From an uncultured Paracoccaceae bacterium (GTDB lineage Bacteria > Pseudomonadota > Alphaproteobacteria > Rhodobacterales > Rhodobacteraceae): DNA of 64,000 nucleotides. The stretch covers positions 62,001-126,000 of the forward strand of contig CANLNM010000008.1 in NCBI GenBank assembly GCA_947492475.1, given 5' to 3'. A program made the position numbers and the translations under genes. How positions within the stretch are numbered: the first letter of the stretch is position 1; each line of letters begins with the position of its first letter. A model generated the notes under the pieces. The model was given only the letters and a program-made list of their open reading frames with translations, had not been told where the DNA came from and did not search any database. Shown piece after piece: positions 53,995 to 63,347 of this stretch.

Positions 53995-54854
53995 CCCGAT
54001 CACAGGCAACGTTTGTTGGCTTTGGGGCGATCCTGTTATGGTCGTTTTTGGCCCTGTTTGCGGTCGGAGCAACCGAAGTGCCAGCATTGCAGCTAAACGC
54101 GATGTGTTTTTCGATTGGTGGTGCGATCGGGCTGATTTGGGGGGCCAAAACCGGGGGGATCCGAACGCTTCGAACCATTTCGTGGAAAGTGTATGCCTTT
54201 GGGGCGACGGGGTTGTTTGGATACCATTTGCTGTACTTTTCCGCGTTGCGATTGGCCCCCGCAGCCGAGGCCGGTTTGATCGCCTATTTATGGCCGCTGT
54301 TGATCGTCTTGTTTTCGGGATTTTTGCCGGGTGAACAATTGCGACGCGGCCATATTATCGGGGGGCTGATTGCATTCACCGGAGCGGCCGTTTTGATCAC
54401 AGGCGGGGATGCCGGGTATGATCCCGACAACCTGCCGGGCTATGGGCTGGCGTTGCTATGTGCCATAACTTGGGCTGGCTATTCTGTATTGTCCCGCCGA
54501 TTGGGCGCGGTGCCGACCGACAGCGTCACGGTGTTTTGTTTGTTGGCGGCTTGCATGTCAGTGGGCGCCCATTTTCTATTGGAAACAACAGTTTGGCCAT
54601 CCAATGCATTGGCCTGGGCCGCGGTGATTGCATTGGGCACTGGTCCTGTTGGGCTGGCGTTTTTTATCTGGGATATCGGGGTGAAACGCGGCGACATCCA
54701 ATTGCTGGGCGTGCTGTCATACGCAGCGCCCGTCCTGTCAACGATTGTACTGATTTTGGCAGGTGTTGCGCCGGCAACATTCGCATTGCTGGTCGCAGCG
54801 ACGTTGATTGCGGGCGGGGCAGCGCTGGCCGCACGGGCCAGCGCAAAGAATTAG
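53991..54854 (+). CDS. EamA/DMT-superfamily transporter
   Basis: A 287-residue membrane protein with about ten helices in two EamA repeats (FVGFGAILLWSFLALFAV; LCAITWAGYSVLSRRLG). Such transporters export amino acids or other metabolites. The ATG overlaps the LysR stop as ATGA, so it belongs to a regulator-transporter operon. Substrate unknown. Confidence 0.87.
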   Translation: MTRSQATFVGFGAILLWSFLALFAVGATEVPALQLNAMCFSIGGAIGLIWGAKTGGIRTLRTISWKVYAFGATGLFGYHLLYFSALRLAPAAEAGLIAYLWPLLIVLFSGFLPGEQLRRGHIIGGLIAFTGAAVLITGGDAGYDPDNLPGYGLALLCAITWAGYSVLSRRLGAVPTDSVTVFCLLAACMSVGAHFLLETTVWPSNALAWAAVIALGTGPVGLAFFIWDIGVKRGDIQLLGVLSYAAPVLSTIVLILAGVAPATFALLVAATLIAGGAALAARASAKN

Positions 54855-54857
54855 AAA

Positions 54858-55025
54858 TCAGGTCGCCACGAGGCGTGAAATTTCTTCTTTAAGTTGGAGC
54901 TTTTGCTTTTTCATCTTGGCAATTTCAAGATCATCAGAGCCTGCGCTACGTTGTGCGGCTTCTACGGCTGTGGATAAGTTTTGGTGCTTCTTCCTTAGTT
55001 CTTCAATATGTGAAGTTAGGGCCAT
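54858..55025 (-). CDS. YdcH family (DUF465) small protein
   Basis: A 55-residue, highly charged, predicted coiled-coil protein. MALTSHIEELRKKHQNLSTA followed by DDLEIAKMKKQKLQLKEEI is the DUF465/YdcH pattern. A near-perfect ribosome binding site (GAGGAGG) lies 8 bases before the ATG. Convergent with the EamA gene, with 3 bases between stops. Function of the family is unknown. Confidence 0.82.
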   Translation of the reverse strand: MALTSHIEELRKKHQNLSTAVEAAQRSAGSDDLEIAKMKKQKLQLKEEISRLVAT

Positions 55026-55144
55026 GTGTGTCCTCCTCTAAGGGTTGTTAATGTAACGATAGCATCACAGATTTTTGACCATGTCACGCCGCACAGCAGC
55101 ATGTCGGCGGAGATCAGCGTCGCATTAAAAGTGTTGATGAATAG

Positions 55145-55900
55145 TTAATCATTCAAAGGCAAAGATTTGCCGTGCCGAAAGATATCTGAAAAATCTTCTG
55201 AATAATCATCGCCATCGGTCAAATGCTGCGGGCCGCGATGCACAACCAGCGGGAAATTGAGCCTGAAATCGGCGCGCCCACCTTTGCGGGCTTGCAGCAA
55301 AAACAGATGGGCTGCGCGGTCTTGTCGCGCCGCCAAGGGCTGTAAAACGGCCGACCCTAACCGGCCATGCAAAGCGCTCATCGCTTCGGGTAGACGGTCA
55401 ATTCGCTGGATCATGGTAAACACGCCTTTGGGGGCCAATCGGCGGGCGGCCATGTCGATCCAATCGGTCAAAGGCGTGTCGCCGCCTAATGCGGTTTCCC
55501 GTCCCGGATTGTCGGCGGAAATGCCTTTGTCCCTTAGAAAATAGGGGGGATTCGCGATAACGTGGTCAAATTGGGCTTGCTTTACATCCATGGGCAGGGC
55601 GCGCAAATCCGCGTTGATGATGTTGATGTCGACGCCGTTTTCAGACGCGTTCCGACGCGCCAAATCTGCGTAATCGGGCTGAATTTCGATCCCCGTCAGG
55701 GACAATCCGGAAACCCGTGCGTACAAACAAAACGAAGCGACCCCAACCCCGCATCCCAGTTCCAGGACGCTCTGACCGGCCTGTGCGGGTGTTGCGGCTG
55801 CCAGCAAAACGGGATCGACCCCGGCGCGATAGCCTTTGCGCGGCTGCCAGATCGACAACCGCCCGCCCAAAAAGGCATCACATGTCAGTTCAGCGTCCAA
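55145..55900 (-). CDS. TrmN6/YfiC-like tRNA (adenine-N6) methyltransferase
   Basis: A 251-residue class I methyltransferase. SVLELGCGVGVASFCL (near 43-58) binds SAM and the catalytic NPPY follows (near 116). GYRAGVDPVLLAAA at the N-terminus is typical of the YfiC/TrmN6 group that modifies tRNA1(Val) adenosine 37. It overlaps the DUF2007 gene by 11 bases. Confidence 0.85.
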   Translation of the reverse strand: MDAELTCDAFLGGRLSIWQPRKGYRAGVDPVLLAAATPAQAGQSVLELGCGVGVASFCLYARVSGLSLTGIEIQPDYADLARRNASENGVDINIINADLRALPMDVKQAQFDHVIANPPYFLRDKGISADNPGRETALGGDTPLTDWIDMAARRLAPKGVFTMIQRIDRLPEAMSALHGRLGSAVLQPLAARQDRAAHLFLLQARKGGRADFRLNFPLVVHRGPQHLTDGDDYSEDFSDIFRHGKSLPLND

Positions 55901-56105
55901 TGTCGATCTCGTTGTCGCGCATCACTGACATCGCCAGAAAATGATCGCGATCTGCGACCATAATCCGGCGCGGCATTATGCCGATGCTGCCTTCTAGGAT
56001 GCTCATATTTACGTCCAGTTCAAACCAGTCTATACCTTCGCCGCTGAGGAGCGTTGTCGCGAAGGCGATCACTGTCGGGTCGTTTGTGCGCAAAAGCTCT
56101 TTCAT
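55890..56105 (-). CDS. DUF2007 small protein
   Basis: A 71-residue protein: MKELLRTNDPTVIAFATTLLSGEGIDWFELD, then a strand-rich half (RRIMVADRDHFLA). This is the DUF2007 domain, suggested by its fold (GlnB-like) to be a signalling module; no role is proven. Head of a two-gene unit with the methyltransferase and divergent from polyprenyl synthase. Confidence 0.82.
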   Translation of the reverse strand: MKELLRTNDPTVIAFATTLLSGEGIDWFELDVNMSILEGSIGIMPRRIMVADRDHFLAMSVMRDNEIDIGR

Positions 56106-56159
56106 ATCCTATAGCTAAGGCGAATCTTACGCCTTTGTCCATGAGCAGACGGAGCAGTT

Positions 56160-57158
56160 ATGAGCCTTGATGTTGCGGCGACGAAACCACACGAAAAACT
56201 GGCCGAGGTTTTGGCCGGTGAAATGGCTGAGGTAAACACGCTCATTCGGGCGCGTATGGCGTCTGAACATGCGCCTCGGATCCCAGAGGTGACGGCGCAT
56301 TTGGTTGAGGCAGGCGGTAAACGTTTGCGTCCAATGCTGACCCTGGCGGCGGCGAATATGTGTGGCTATGACGGCCCCTATCATGTGCATCTGGCCGCCA
56401 CGGTGGAATTCATTCACACGGCGACCTTGCTGCATGATGATGTGGTCGATGAAAGCGCCCAGCGGCGTGGGCGTCCGACGGCTAACCTGTTGTGGGATAA
56501 CACATCTTCTGTTTTGGTTGGCGATTATCTGTTTGCGCGGTCGTTCCAGTTGATGGTCGAAACCGGCAATATGCGGGTGCTGGATATTCTGGCAAATGCC
56601 TCTGCCACCATCGCCGAAGGCGAAGTGTTGCAGCTGACGGCGGCGCAGGATTTGGGCACCTCCGAAGAGATCTATCTAAAGGTTGTGCGCGGCAAAACAG
56701 CGGCGCTGTTTTCTGCTGCAATGGAGGTCGGCGGAGTGATCGCCGCGGCCGATGAAACGCTGGTCAAAGCTCTGTTTGATTATGGGGATGCGTTGGGCGT
56801 GTCGTTCCAGATTGTGGACGATTTGCTGGATTATTGGGGCTCAGACGCGACTGGTAAAAATATCGGCGATGATTTCCGGGAGCGTAAATTGACCCTGCCC
56901 GTGATCAAAGCGGTGGCCCGCGCGGACGAAGAAGAGCGCGCATTTTGGGTGCGCACCATTCAAAAAGGCAAACAAGAAGACGGCGATTTACAAACGGCGC
57001 TGGACCTGCTGGCCAAACACGGCGCCATGGAAGAAACCCGCGTTGAAGCCGTTGCTTGGGCTGATCAGGCCAAGGCAGCGCTGGCGCCATTGCCCGATCA
57101 CGACATCAAACAGATGCTGATTGATCTGGCCGATTACGTGGTGGCCCGCGTCAGCTGA
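56160..57158 (+). CDS. ispB: Polyprenyl (octa/decaprenyl) diphosphate synthase
   Basis: A 332-residue trans-isoprenyl chain-elongating enzyme for the quinone side chain. The first aspartate motif is in LLHDDVVDES (near 85) and the second in IVDDLLDYW (near 218). KTAALFSAA and the GGKRLRPML start are conserved. Chain length cannot be read, though Rhodobacteraceae normally make ubiquinone-10. GGAG precedes the ATG. Its 3' end overlaps ispE by 8 bases. Confidence 0.91.
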   Translation: MSLDVAATKPHEKLAEVLAGEMAEVNTLIRARMASEHAPRIPEVTAHLVEAGGKRLRPMLTLAAANMCGYDGPYHVHLAATVEFIHTATLLHDDVVDESAQRRGRPTANLLWDNTSSVLVGDYLFARSFQLMVETGNMRVLDILANASATIAEGEVLQLTAAQDLGTSEEIYLKVVRGKTAALFSAAMEVGGVIAAADETLVKALFDYGDALGVSFQIVDDLLDYWGSDATGKNIGDDFRERKLTLPVIKAVARADEEERAFWVRTIQKGKQEDGDLQTALDLLAKHGAMEETRVEAVAWADQAKAALAPLPDHDIKQMLIDLADYVVARVS

Positions 57159-58020
57159 TTGCGGTTGTTTTGATCCAATAGTCCGGAAATTCCTGACGTA
57201 GCGTTTTCGCTGCGTTTTCCGCATCTTGCTGGGTTTCAAACAGACCCCAACAGGTGCTGCCAGACCCGGACATGTCGCAATCCACGTAATCGTCGATCGC
57301 CCAGAATTCAGACATGATCCGCACGATTTCCGGGGCGATTTCCGCTGCGGGGCGGGTCAGGTCGTTGCGTTGTTCCAGCTGCCAAATGGCATAAGAGTCG
57401 ATATCCATAGGATCGGGCAGGGCATCCATGGGCGGATTATCAGTGCCAAATGCCTCTGATAACAGGTCAAATATGTCGCCAGTTGCGATGTGGATGTTTG
57501 GATTGACCAGCACCAACCACATGTGCGGCAATGCCGGCGCAGTTTGAAGGATCTCGCCGATGCCCGACATCAATGTAGGGGCCGGGGCGCAGAGGCAGAC
57601 CGGTAAATCCGCTCCTAACGTTAGCGCCTCTGCGCTGGTTAGTGGCGCAACATTCCATAGCTGCGCCAGTGACTTAAGCGTTGTGGCCGCATCTGAGGAC
57701 CCGCCGCCAATGCCCCCGCCATGTGGCAGATGTTTGTCGAGTGTGATCGCCGCGCCCGTTGTGACATCACGCAGGCTTCGCAGCAATTCTGCGGCCTTTA
57801 GGATCAGGTTTTGACCATCCGTTGGCACACCATCCCCCAAGGGGCCAGTGACGGTCAGAGACAGGTCGGATGCGGGCGCAAACGTCATATGATCCCCGAC
57901 ATCACGGGCAAACACGACCAGCGATTCAAGCAAATGATATCCGTCGTCGCGTTTTCCAGTGATGTGAAGCGTCAGATTGATTTTGGCGGGGGCAAAGGCC
58001 CGGATCACCTCAGCCGCCAT
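57151..58020 (-). CDS. ispE: 4-diphosphocytidyl-2-C-methyl-D-erythritol kinase
   Basis: GHMP kinase of the MEP isoprenoid pathway, 289 residues. FAPAKINLTLHITGKRDDGYHLLES is the conserved start and PHGGGIGGGSSDAA the ATP-binding loop (near 90-103). A third GHMP motif is in DMSGSGSTCWGLF. The open frame runs 62 codons further upstream into the TPR gene, but ATG at 58020 (or 58026) fits the family. It overlaps the TPR gene's stop by 11 bases. Confidence 0.92.
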   Translation of the reverse strand: MAAEVIRAFAPAKINLTLHITGKRDDGYHLLESLVVFARDVGDHMTFAPASDLSLTVTGPLGDGVPTDGQNLILKAAELLRSLRDVTTGAAITLDKHLPHGGGIGGGSSDAATTLKSLAQLWNVAPLTSAEALTLGADLPVCLCAPAPTLMSGIGEILQTAPALPHMWLVLVNPNIHIATGDIFDLLSEAFGTDNPPMDALPDPMDIDSYAIWQLEQRNDLTRPAAEIAPEIVRIMSEFWAIDDYVDCDMSGSGSTCWGLFETQQDAENAAKTLRQEFPDYWIKTTAIS

Positions 58021-59725
58021 TGCCATTGGCCACTTGCAAAGGGTCGCTGCCTTCTTCTGCCAGAACCACGTCCAGTCCGACGTCAATTTTGCGGCGAATG
58101 CGGGCGGCGTCTTCTTCGGCTGGATCAAAGGATAGGGCGCGGTTCCACTGGAATTGCGCCTCTGTGTAGCGGCCCACGGCCCAATATGTGTCGCCCAAAT
58201 GGTCATTAACCACCGCGTCGGACGGCATCAGGGATGCGGCATGTTCCATATGGCCCACGGCTTCGTCATAGCGGCCCATACGGTACAAAACCCAGCCCAA
58301 ACTATCGACAATTGCACCGCTATCGGGGCGGGATGCGGCGGCGCGTTCGATCATATCCAACGCTTCGTCCATTTTTTCCTGACGTTCCACCAGTGAATAG
58401 CCCAGATAGTTCAGCACGCGGGCCTCGTCTGGGTTCAGGGCCAATGATGCGCGAAAATCGGCCTCGGCGGCGGGCCAATTGTCCAGATCATGATGGGTAA
58501 TCGCCCGAGAATAGAGCACAAACCAACGGACATTTGAATCCGCAGGGAACAGGTCCAGCGCCTGCGTGTAGGCGTCATTGGCATCCCGCATGCGGTCCAA
58601 TTGGCGCAATGTATCACCCAATGTGGCATGAACCATGGCCTGTTCAGGATTGCGGCGGATCAATGCCTGAAGCACTTCGACCGCGGCTTCGCGGCGATCT
58701 GCGTGAATCAACGCTTTGGCGCGGCCCAACTCGGCCTCGCTATAGGCGGGGTCGGTGGGGGCAATTTGGCGATAGGTGGCATCGGCCAGTTCAAACCGTC
58801 CCATCTGTTCCAGCAACCGCGCCGTCAGCAGGGTCGCGTCGGTGTGGGTCGGGTCCAGATCAATGGCCAGTCGCGCATAGATCAAGGTGTTGAAATCGTC
58901 GGTTTCGCCATCCAGAATTTGCGCCACAGAATACAGCGTTTCAGCAAAGCCTTCGGCCGGGGAATTCACATAGGTGAACGGCACGGTTTCCCCATTGCTG
59001 AGGCGGGTGCGCATATCGGCGACTTTGGCATCCACACGTTCACCAAATACGGCGTCGATCAATGCAACCGCATCTGCGTTGCGTTCCAGTTGTGACAGAA
59101 CCTGCGCATGGGCCAATGTGGATCGGCGGGTGCGCTGCATGCCTTGCATTGGGGACATGCCCAGAATCGCATCCGCGCCTTCGTAATCCCCTACCGACGC
59201 CAGCGCCAAAGATTTGAAATACAGCGCAAAGCTGCGCGATCCGTCTTCTGCTTCGATCATTTCGTCAAAGGCTTCGATGCCGGCGGTCATCTGACCACGA
59301 CCAATATGCGCCCATGCGCGCGCCATACCGTCGACCAATGGGCCGATGGATTGACCGGCCTCTTGGGCGTTTAGCAATGCGTCCCAATCGCCCTGTTTGG
59401 CCTGTTGTGACATCGACGCCATATAGGCCAATTGTGACCCCAGCCCCAAATCGATCATATTATCAGCGATATAGGCCGCCCGGGACATATCGCCGGTGCC
59501 CACATAGGATGCCAGCGCGCCCTCTAGCAGGGCGGGGTTCGTGGGATCGGCCATCAAAGATCGGGCAAAGAACCCAGCGGCTGTTTCGAAATCATTGGCA
59601 TTGCTGGCGGATCGTCCGGCTAGATAGGCACCCGCGTCTTCTTGGGCCGCAACAGGGGCAGACCAGAACGGAACCGATATGGCCATTCCAGTACAGAGTA
59701 AGACAGCGCGCAGGGATCGTATCAT
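58010..59725 (-). CDS. Exported TPR-repeat protein
   Basis: A 571-residue protein with a signal peptide (MIRSLRAVLLCTGMAISVPFWSAPVAAQ, cleaved near 28). The rest is an array of tetratricopeptide repeats; clear ones run from about residue 340 to 540 (LLEQMGRFELADATYRQI; LGYSLVERQEKMDEALDMIERAAASRPDSG; LGDTYWAVGRYTEAQFQWNRAL). It is likely a periplasmic scaffold for envelope complexes. Located directly upstream of ispE. Function not assignable. Confidence 0.85.
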   Translation of the reverse strand: MIRSLRAVLLCTGMAISVPFWSAPVAAQEDAGAYLAGRSASNANDFETAAGFFARSLMADPTNPALLEGALASYVGTGDMSRAAYIADNMIDLGLGSQLAYMASMSQQAKQGDWDALLNAQEAGQSIGPLVDGMARAWAHIGRGQMTAGIEAFDEMIEAEDGSRSFALYFKSLALASVGDYEGADAILGMSPMQGMQRTRRSTLAHAQVLSQLERNADAVALIDAVFGERVDAKVADMRTRLSNGETVPFTYVNSPAEGFAETLYSVAQILDGETDDFNTLIYARLAIDLDPTHTDATLLTARLLEQMGRFELADATYRQIAPTDPAYSEAELGRAKALIHADRREAAVEVLQALIRRNPEQAMVHATLGDTLRQLDRMRDANDAYTQALDLFPADSNVRWFVLYSRAITHHDLDNWPAAEADFRASLALNPDEARVLNYLGYSLVERQEKMDEALDMIERAAASRPDSGAIVDSLGWVLYRMGRYDEAVGHMEHAASLMPSDAVVNDHLGDTYWAVGRYTEAQFQWNRALSFDPAEEDAARIRRKIDVGLDVVLAEEGSDPLQVANGNGG

Positions 59726-59962
59726 GCAGCAAATGCTCCTTGGTCGTTTCGCTCAGACCGGAGCCTAGCCAAGCAGCGCGCAAGGAACAATCAAACATTT
59801 GTGATCCGTCACGTCATGATCCGGTTTTTGCGCAACCATCGGCCAGGTCGCTGCATGTGACGCGCAACAGATTGAGCGCGGTACAACCTTAATTTCGTCA
59901 CGATGCGGGAATATCCAAATCACGATTGTTACTGTTTAAAGAGGAGGCCACAGGTATTTCCG

Positions 59963-60841
59963 ATGGCACTTATTTATAAATCATTTGTTTTGTCTTTTTC
60001 AGTGTTGGGGCGGATGATTTGGCCGCTTTTAGGGGTTTTTGTTGTCGCCACCGTCATTTGGGGCATTCTGAGCATGCTCTCGCTTGGCTATTCTGATGTC
60101 ATAAGCGGGCCGATCACGGCGACGTTCATTGCCTTAATGGGGATGCGCGCGGCGTTTTCTGTGTTGGGGGACAACAGCAAAACCAGCTATGACATCTTGG
60201 CACTTTATGCGGTGCTTTATGGCTTGGTTTTGATGATCGCCAAGGCCGGGGCAGTGCTTGTTTCGAATTTCAGCGCCGTCATTTTTGCCGATTGGCAATT
60301 AGGAACCGCAGTCTCCGTGCAAAATCTGGTGAATGCCGAACGCGCATTGCAGTCGGGTTTCGCGCTTTATGCGATCAGCGCAAATATCGTGTTCACCTTT
60401 GTGCTTTATACGTTGGTTCACGTGGCGATGGCGGTCCCGCTGGCCAGTGCGGCGTGTCGCGCCGGGCATCGATCAAAGCATACGGGGTTTTTCCACGGGT
60501 TTGGCCGTAAATTTATCCCCCTATTCTGCGTCTTTACACTGACGTTCTTCCTGCAGTTTTTCTTTAACCTTATCAGCGCTTTCTTTGCCCTTTTGATGTT
60601 GTTTGGATCCTTTGTGGCGATGATCTTTTTCCAAACGGTTCCCGATTTTGATCCGGAATTCATCATCACAGGCGTGTTGGCGGGTTTGGGGTTGATTTGG
60701 CTGCATGCATGGGGCTGGACCGCGTCGGCAATGGCCTTGATCGACAGTGATCAGGCGATGTCGGAAAAACAGACCAAGGTGCAGGCGTTCAATCCGACAC
60801 CTGAATTGGATTTACGGGCCTTGCGAAAATCACGTGAATGA
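59963..60841 (+). CDS. Polytopic membrane protein of unknown function
   Basis: A 292-residue protein with about six strongly hydrophobic stretches (near 15-38, 48-65, 78-100, 140-165, 190-220, 245-265) and a charged C-terminal tail. No family motif is recognised. ATG at 59963 is the first start after an in-frame GAGGAGG at 59940-59946, though the spacing (16) is long. It stands alone between the TPR gene and the ETF-QO gene. Confidence 0.7.
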   Translation: MALIYKSFVLSFSVLGRMIWPLLGVFVVATVIWGILSMLSLGYSDVISGPITATFIALMGMRAAFSVLGDNSKTSYDILALYAVLYGLVLMIAKAGAVLVSNFSAVIFADWQLGTAVSVQNLVNAERALQSGFALYAISANIVFTFVLYTLVHVAMAVPLASAACRAGHRSKHTGFFHGFGRKFIPLFCVFTLTFFLQFFFNLISAFFALLMLFGSFVAMIFFQTVPDFDPEFIITGVLAGLGLIWLHAWGWTASAMALIDSDQAMSEKQTKVQAFNPTPELDLRALRKSRE

Positions 60842-60875
60842 CGTGGTTTTTTGCGCGAACAATCCGCACCTGACG

Positions 60876-60899
60876 AAAAAGGGCCCCAAAACGGGGCCC
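60876..60899 (-). terminator. Terminator after the ETF-ubiquinone oxidoreductase gene
   Basis: GGGCCCC (60881-60887) pairs with GGGGCCC (60893-60899) around AAAAC. On the minus strand the stem is followed by TTTTT. It also sits just past the end of the convergent membrane-protein gene and may serve both directions. Confidence 0.8.
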
Positions 60900-60925
60900 T
60901 AATTCGGTGATTATGTCGTGATAAA

Positions 60926-62575
60926 TCACATGTTTGGATAGTTTGGCCCGTCGCCGCCCTGTGGCACTGTCCATGTGATGTTTTCGGACGGATCCTTGAT
61001 GTCACAGGTTTTGCAATGCACGCAGTTCTGGAAATTCACCACAAAGCGCGGGTCTTTGCCTTCTTCGGTGACCACTTCGTAGACGCCCGCCGGGCAATAG
61101 CGCTGTGCGGGTTCTGCGAATTTCGGCAAGTTGACCGAAATGGGCGTGTCTTCGTTGGCCAGCTGCAGATGGCAGGGCTGGCTTTCTTCGTGGTTGGTCA
61201 TCGCAAAAGACACGTTGGTCAACCGATCAAAGGACAGTTTGCCATCGGGTTTTGGATAATCGATCGGCTTGTGTTTGCTGGCTTCTTCGGTGGATTGTGC
61301 GTCGTTTTTGCCGTGTTTGACGGTGCCAAACAGCGAAAAGCCGAACGTGTTGGTCCACATGTCCAACCCGCCTGCAACCAGCGATGCCAACAGGCCGTAT
61401 TTGGACCAGATCGGTTTGACGTTGCGCACACGTTTCAGGTCTTGGCCGATGGGGCCGGTGCGCACTTCTGTGTCGTAATCTTCCAGCGTATCGCCTGACC
61501 GGCCCGCCTGAATGGCCGCATAAGCGGATTCAGCCGCCGCTTTGCCTGACAGCATTGCGTTGTGGTTGCCTTTGATGCGGGGCACATTGACCATGCCCGC
61601 CGCACAGCCCAACAGCGCCCCACCTGGGAACACGGTTTTTGGCAGTGACTGATAGCCGCCTTCGGTGATTGCGCGCGCGCCGTAAGCCACGCGTTTGCCA
61701 CCCTCTAGCAGGTCCGCAATCATCGGGTGATGTTTGAACCGCTGGAATTCCATGTATGGGAACAAATGTGGGTTTTTATAGTTCAGGTGAACCACAAAGC
61801 CGACATAGACTTGATTGTTTTCAAGGTGATAGACAAAAGACCCACCACCTGCGTTTGAATTCAGTGGCCAGCCCATTGTGTGGGTGACGGTGCCTTCTTT
61901 GTGTTTGGCGGGGTCGATTTCCCAAATTTCTTTCATGCCGACGCCGTATTTCTGAACGTCTGCATCTTTGGCCAGATCATATTTGCCGATCACTTCTTTG
62001 GACAGGGACCCGCGCACACCTTCGGACAGGAACACGTATTTGCCCAACAGCTCCATGCCCGGCTCATAGGAATCGCCCGGGGTCCCGTCTGGGTTTTTGC
62101 CAAACTCACCAGCGACCACACCTTTGACCGCGCCTTTGTCGTCATAGATCAGTTCGGAACAGGCCATGCCGGGGTAAATTTCGACCCCCATCGCTTCGGC
62201 TTGTTCGGCCATCCAACGACAGACATTGCCCATCGATACGATGTAATTGCCGTGGTTGTTCATCAAAGGCGGCATTGGGAAGTTAGGGATGCGCAGTTTG
62301 CCCGCTTCGCCCAGCATATAGAAATTGTCTTCTTTGACTTCCGTGTTCAGCGGTGCGCCTTTTTCTTTCCAATCCGGAATCAAAGCATCCAGACCCGAGG
62401 GGTCCAAAACCGCGCCCGACAGGATGTGCGCGCCAACTTCGGACCCTTTTTCCAGCACGACAACCATCAGGTCTTCGTCCAGTTGTTTCAGACGGATCGC
62501 GGCCGATAGACCTGCGGGGCCTGCCCCAACGATGACTACGTCAACTTCCATCGCTTCGCGTTCGATATCGGCCAT
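60926..62575 (-). CDS. Electron transfer flavoprotein-ubiquinone oxidoreductase
   Basis: A 549-residue iron-sulfur flavoprotein that moves electrons from fatty and amino acid dehydrogenases, via ETF, to ubiquinone. The FAD-binding start VDVVIVGAGPAGLSAAIRL (near 10-28), AHILSGAVLDPSGLDALIPDW, and a C-terminal 4Fe-4S cluster motif (NCVHCKTCDIKDP with an earlier Cys in RYCPAGVY) are diagnostic. AAGGAG precedes the ATG. Monocistronic with its own terminator. Confidence 0.94.
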   Translation of the reverse strand: MADIEREAMEVDVVIVGAGPAGLSAAIRLKQLDEDLMVVVLEKGSEVGAHILSGAVLDPSGLDALIPDWKEKGAPLNTEVKEDNFYMLGEAGKLRIPNFPMPPLMNNHGNYIVSMGNVCRWMAEQAEAMGVEIYPGMACSELIYDDKGAVKGVVAGEFGKNPDGTPGDSYEPGMELLGKYVFLSEGVRGSLSKEVIGKYDLAKDADVQKYGVGMKEIWEIDPAKHKEGTVTHTMGWPLNSNAGGGSFVYHLENNQVYVGFVVHLNYKNPHLFPYMEFQRFKHHPMIADLLEGGKRVAYGARAITEGGYQSLPKTVFPGGALLGCAAGMVNVPRIKGNHNAMLSGKAAAESAYAAIQAGRSGDTLEDYDTEVRTGPIGQDLKRVRNVKPIWSKYGLLASLVAGGLDMWTNTFGFSLFGTVKHGKNDAQSTEEASKHKPIDYPKPDGKLSFDRLTNVSFAMTNHEESQPCHLQLANEDTPISVNLPKFAEPAQRYCPAGVYEVVTEEGKDPRFVVNFQNCVHCKTCDIKDPSENITWTVPQGGDGPNYPNM

Positions 62576-62772
62576 GTGGCTCTCCTTGCATGTCGTAACT
62601 GGCCCGATTTGGGGCTCAGTTGTAATATTGTTGCGCGAAGGATTATCCCGACTTGGCGTCTAGGGCAATCGCGACACGACGACAATTGCGCCCCTCGCGA
62701 CACTGAATCCTATTTTTTTGGCTCGAAAGGAAAGGAATTGCGCACAAACGCGTCGTTGAACGACCACGGCAC

Positions 62773-62802
62773 TTGACTTCACCGGCCCAGACCGCGTTAT
62801 GA
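62773..62802 (+). promoter_or_regulatory. Possible greA promoter
   Basis: TTGACT (62773-62778) and TTATGA (62797-62802) are spaced by 18 bases, about 47 bases before the greA ATG. Reasonable but not ideal match to a housekeeping promoter. Confidence 0.4.
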
Positions 62803-62848
62803 ACGTTCGATTATTAGGTAGCCCCGCTAAAGTGAGAGCGCACGACAT

Positions 62849-63319
62849 ATGGATAAAATTCCGCTGACCCAAGCCGGTTTCGACAAACTGGACGCCGAGT
62901 TGAAGCACCTCAAAAGTGTGGAACGCCCAACGATCATTCGCGCCATTGCAGAAGCACGCGAACTTGGGGATTTGTCAGAAAACGCGGAATACCATTCGGC
63001 CAAGGAAAAACAATCCTTCATCGAAGGCCGCATCAAAGAGCTGGAAGCCGTGATTTCATTGGCGGATGTGATTGATCCCAAGAAATTGTCAGGTGGGATC
63101 AAGTTCGGCGCGACCATCGAAATCGTCGACGAAGATACGGACGAAGAGAAAAAGTTTCAGATTGTTGGCGAATATGAGGCCGATATTGAAGCCGGTCTGT
63201 TGAATTTGAAATCACCGCTGGCCCGGTCCATGATCGGCAAAGAAGCGGGCGATTCCGTTGAAGTTCGCACGCCCGGCGGGCTAAAATCCTACGAGATTCT
63301 GACCGTTTCCTTTATCTGA
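62849..63319 (+). CDS. greA: Transcription elongation factor GreA
   Basis: A 156-residue factor that rescues backtracked RNA polymerase. The N-terminal coiled coil (GFDKLDAELKHLKSVERPTIIRAIAEARELGDLSENAEYHSAKEKQSF) carries the acidic tip (DLSENAEY) that stimulates cleavage. The FKBP-like C-terminal domain follows. Length is standard. Confidence 0.95.
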   Translation: MDKIPLTQAGFDKLDAELKHLKSVERPTIIRAIAEARELGDLSENAEYHSAKEKQSFIEGRIKELEAVISLADVIDPKKLSGGIKFGATIEIVDEDTDEEKKFQIVGEYEADIEAGLLNLKSPLARSMIGKEAGDSVEVRTPGGLKSYEILTVSFI

Positions 63320-63347
63320 TGCGCCACATGCCAAGCGGGAGCCAAAC

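Noticed and set aside
58021-58206. N-terminal extension of ispE by 62 codons
   Set aside because: The extension is read inside the TPR gene and resembles its shadow; IspE begins normally at the ATG near 58020.
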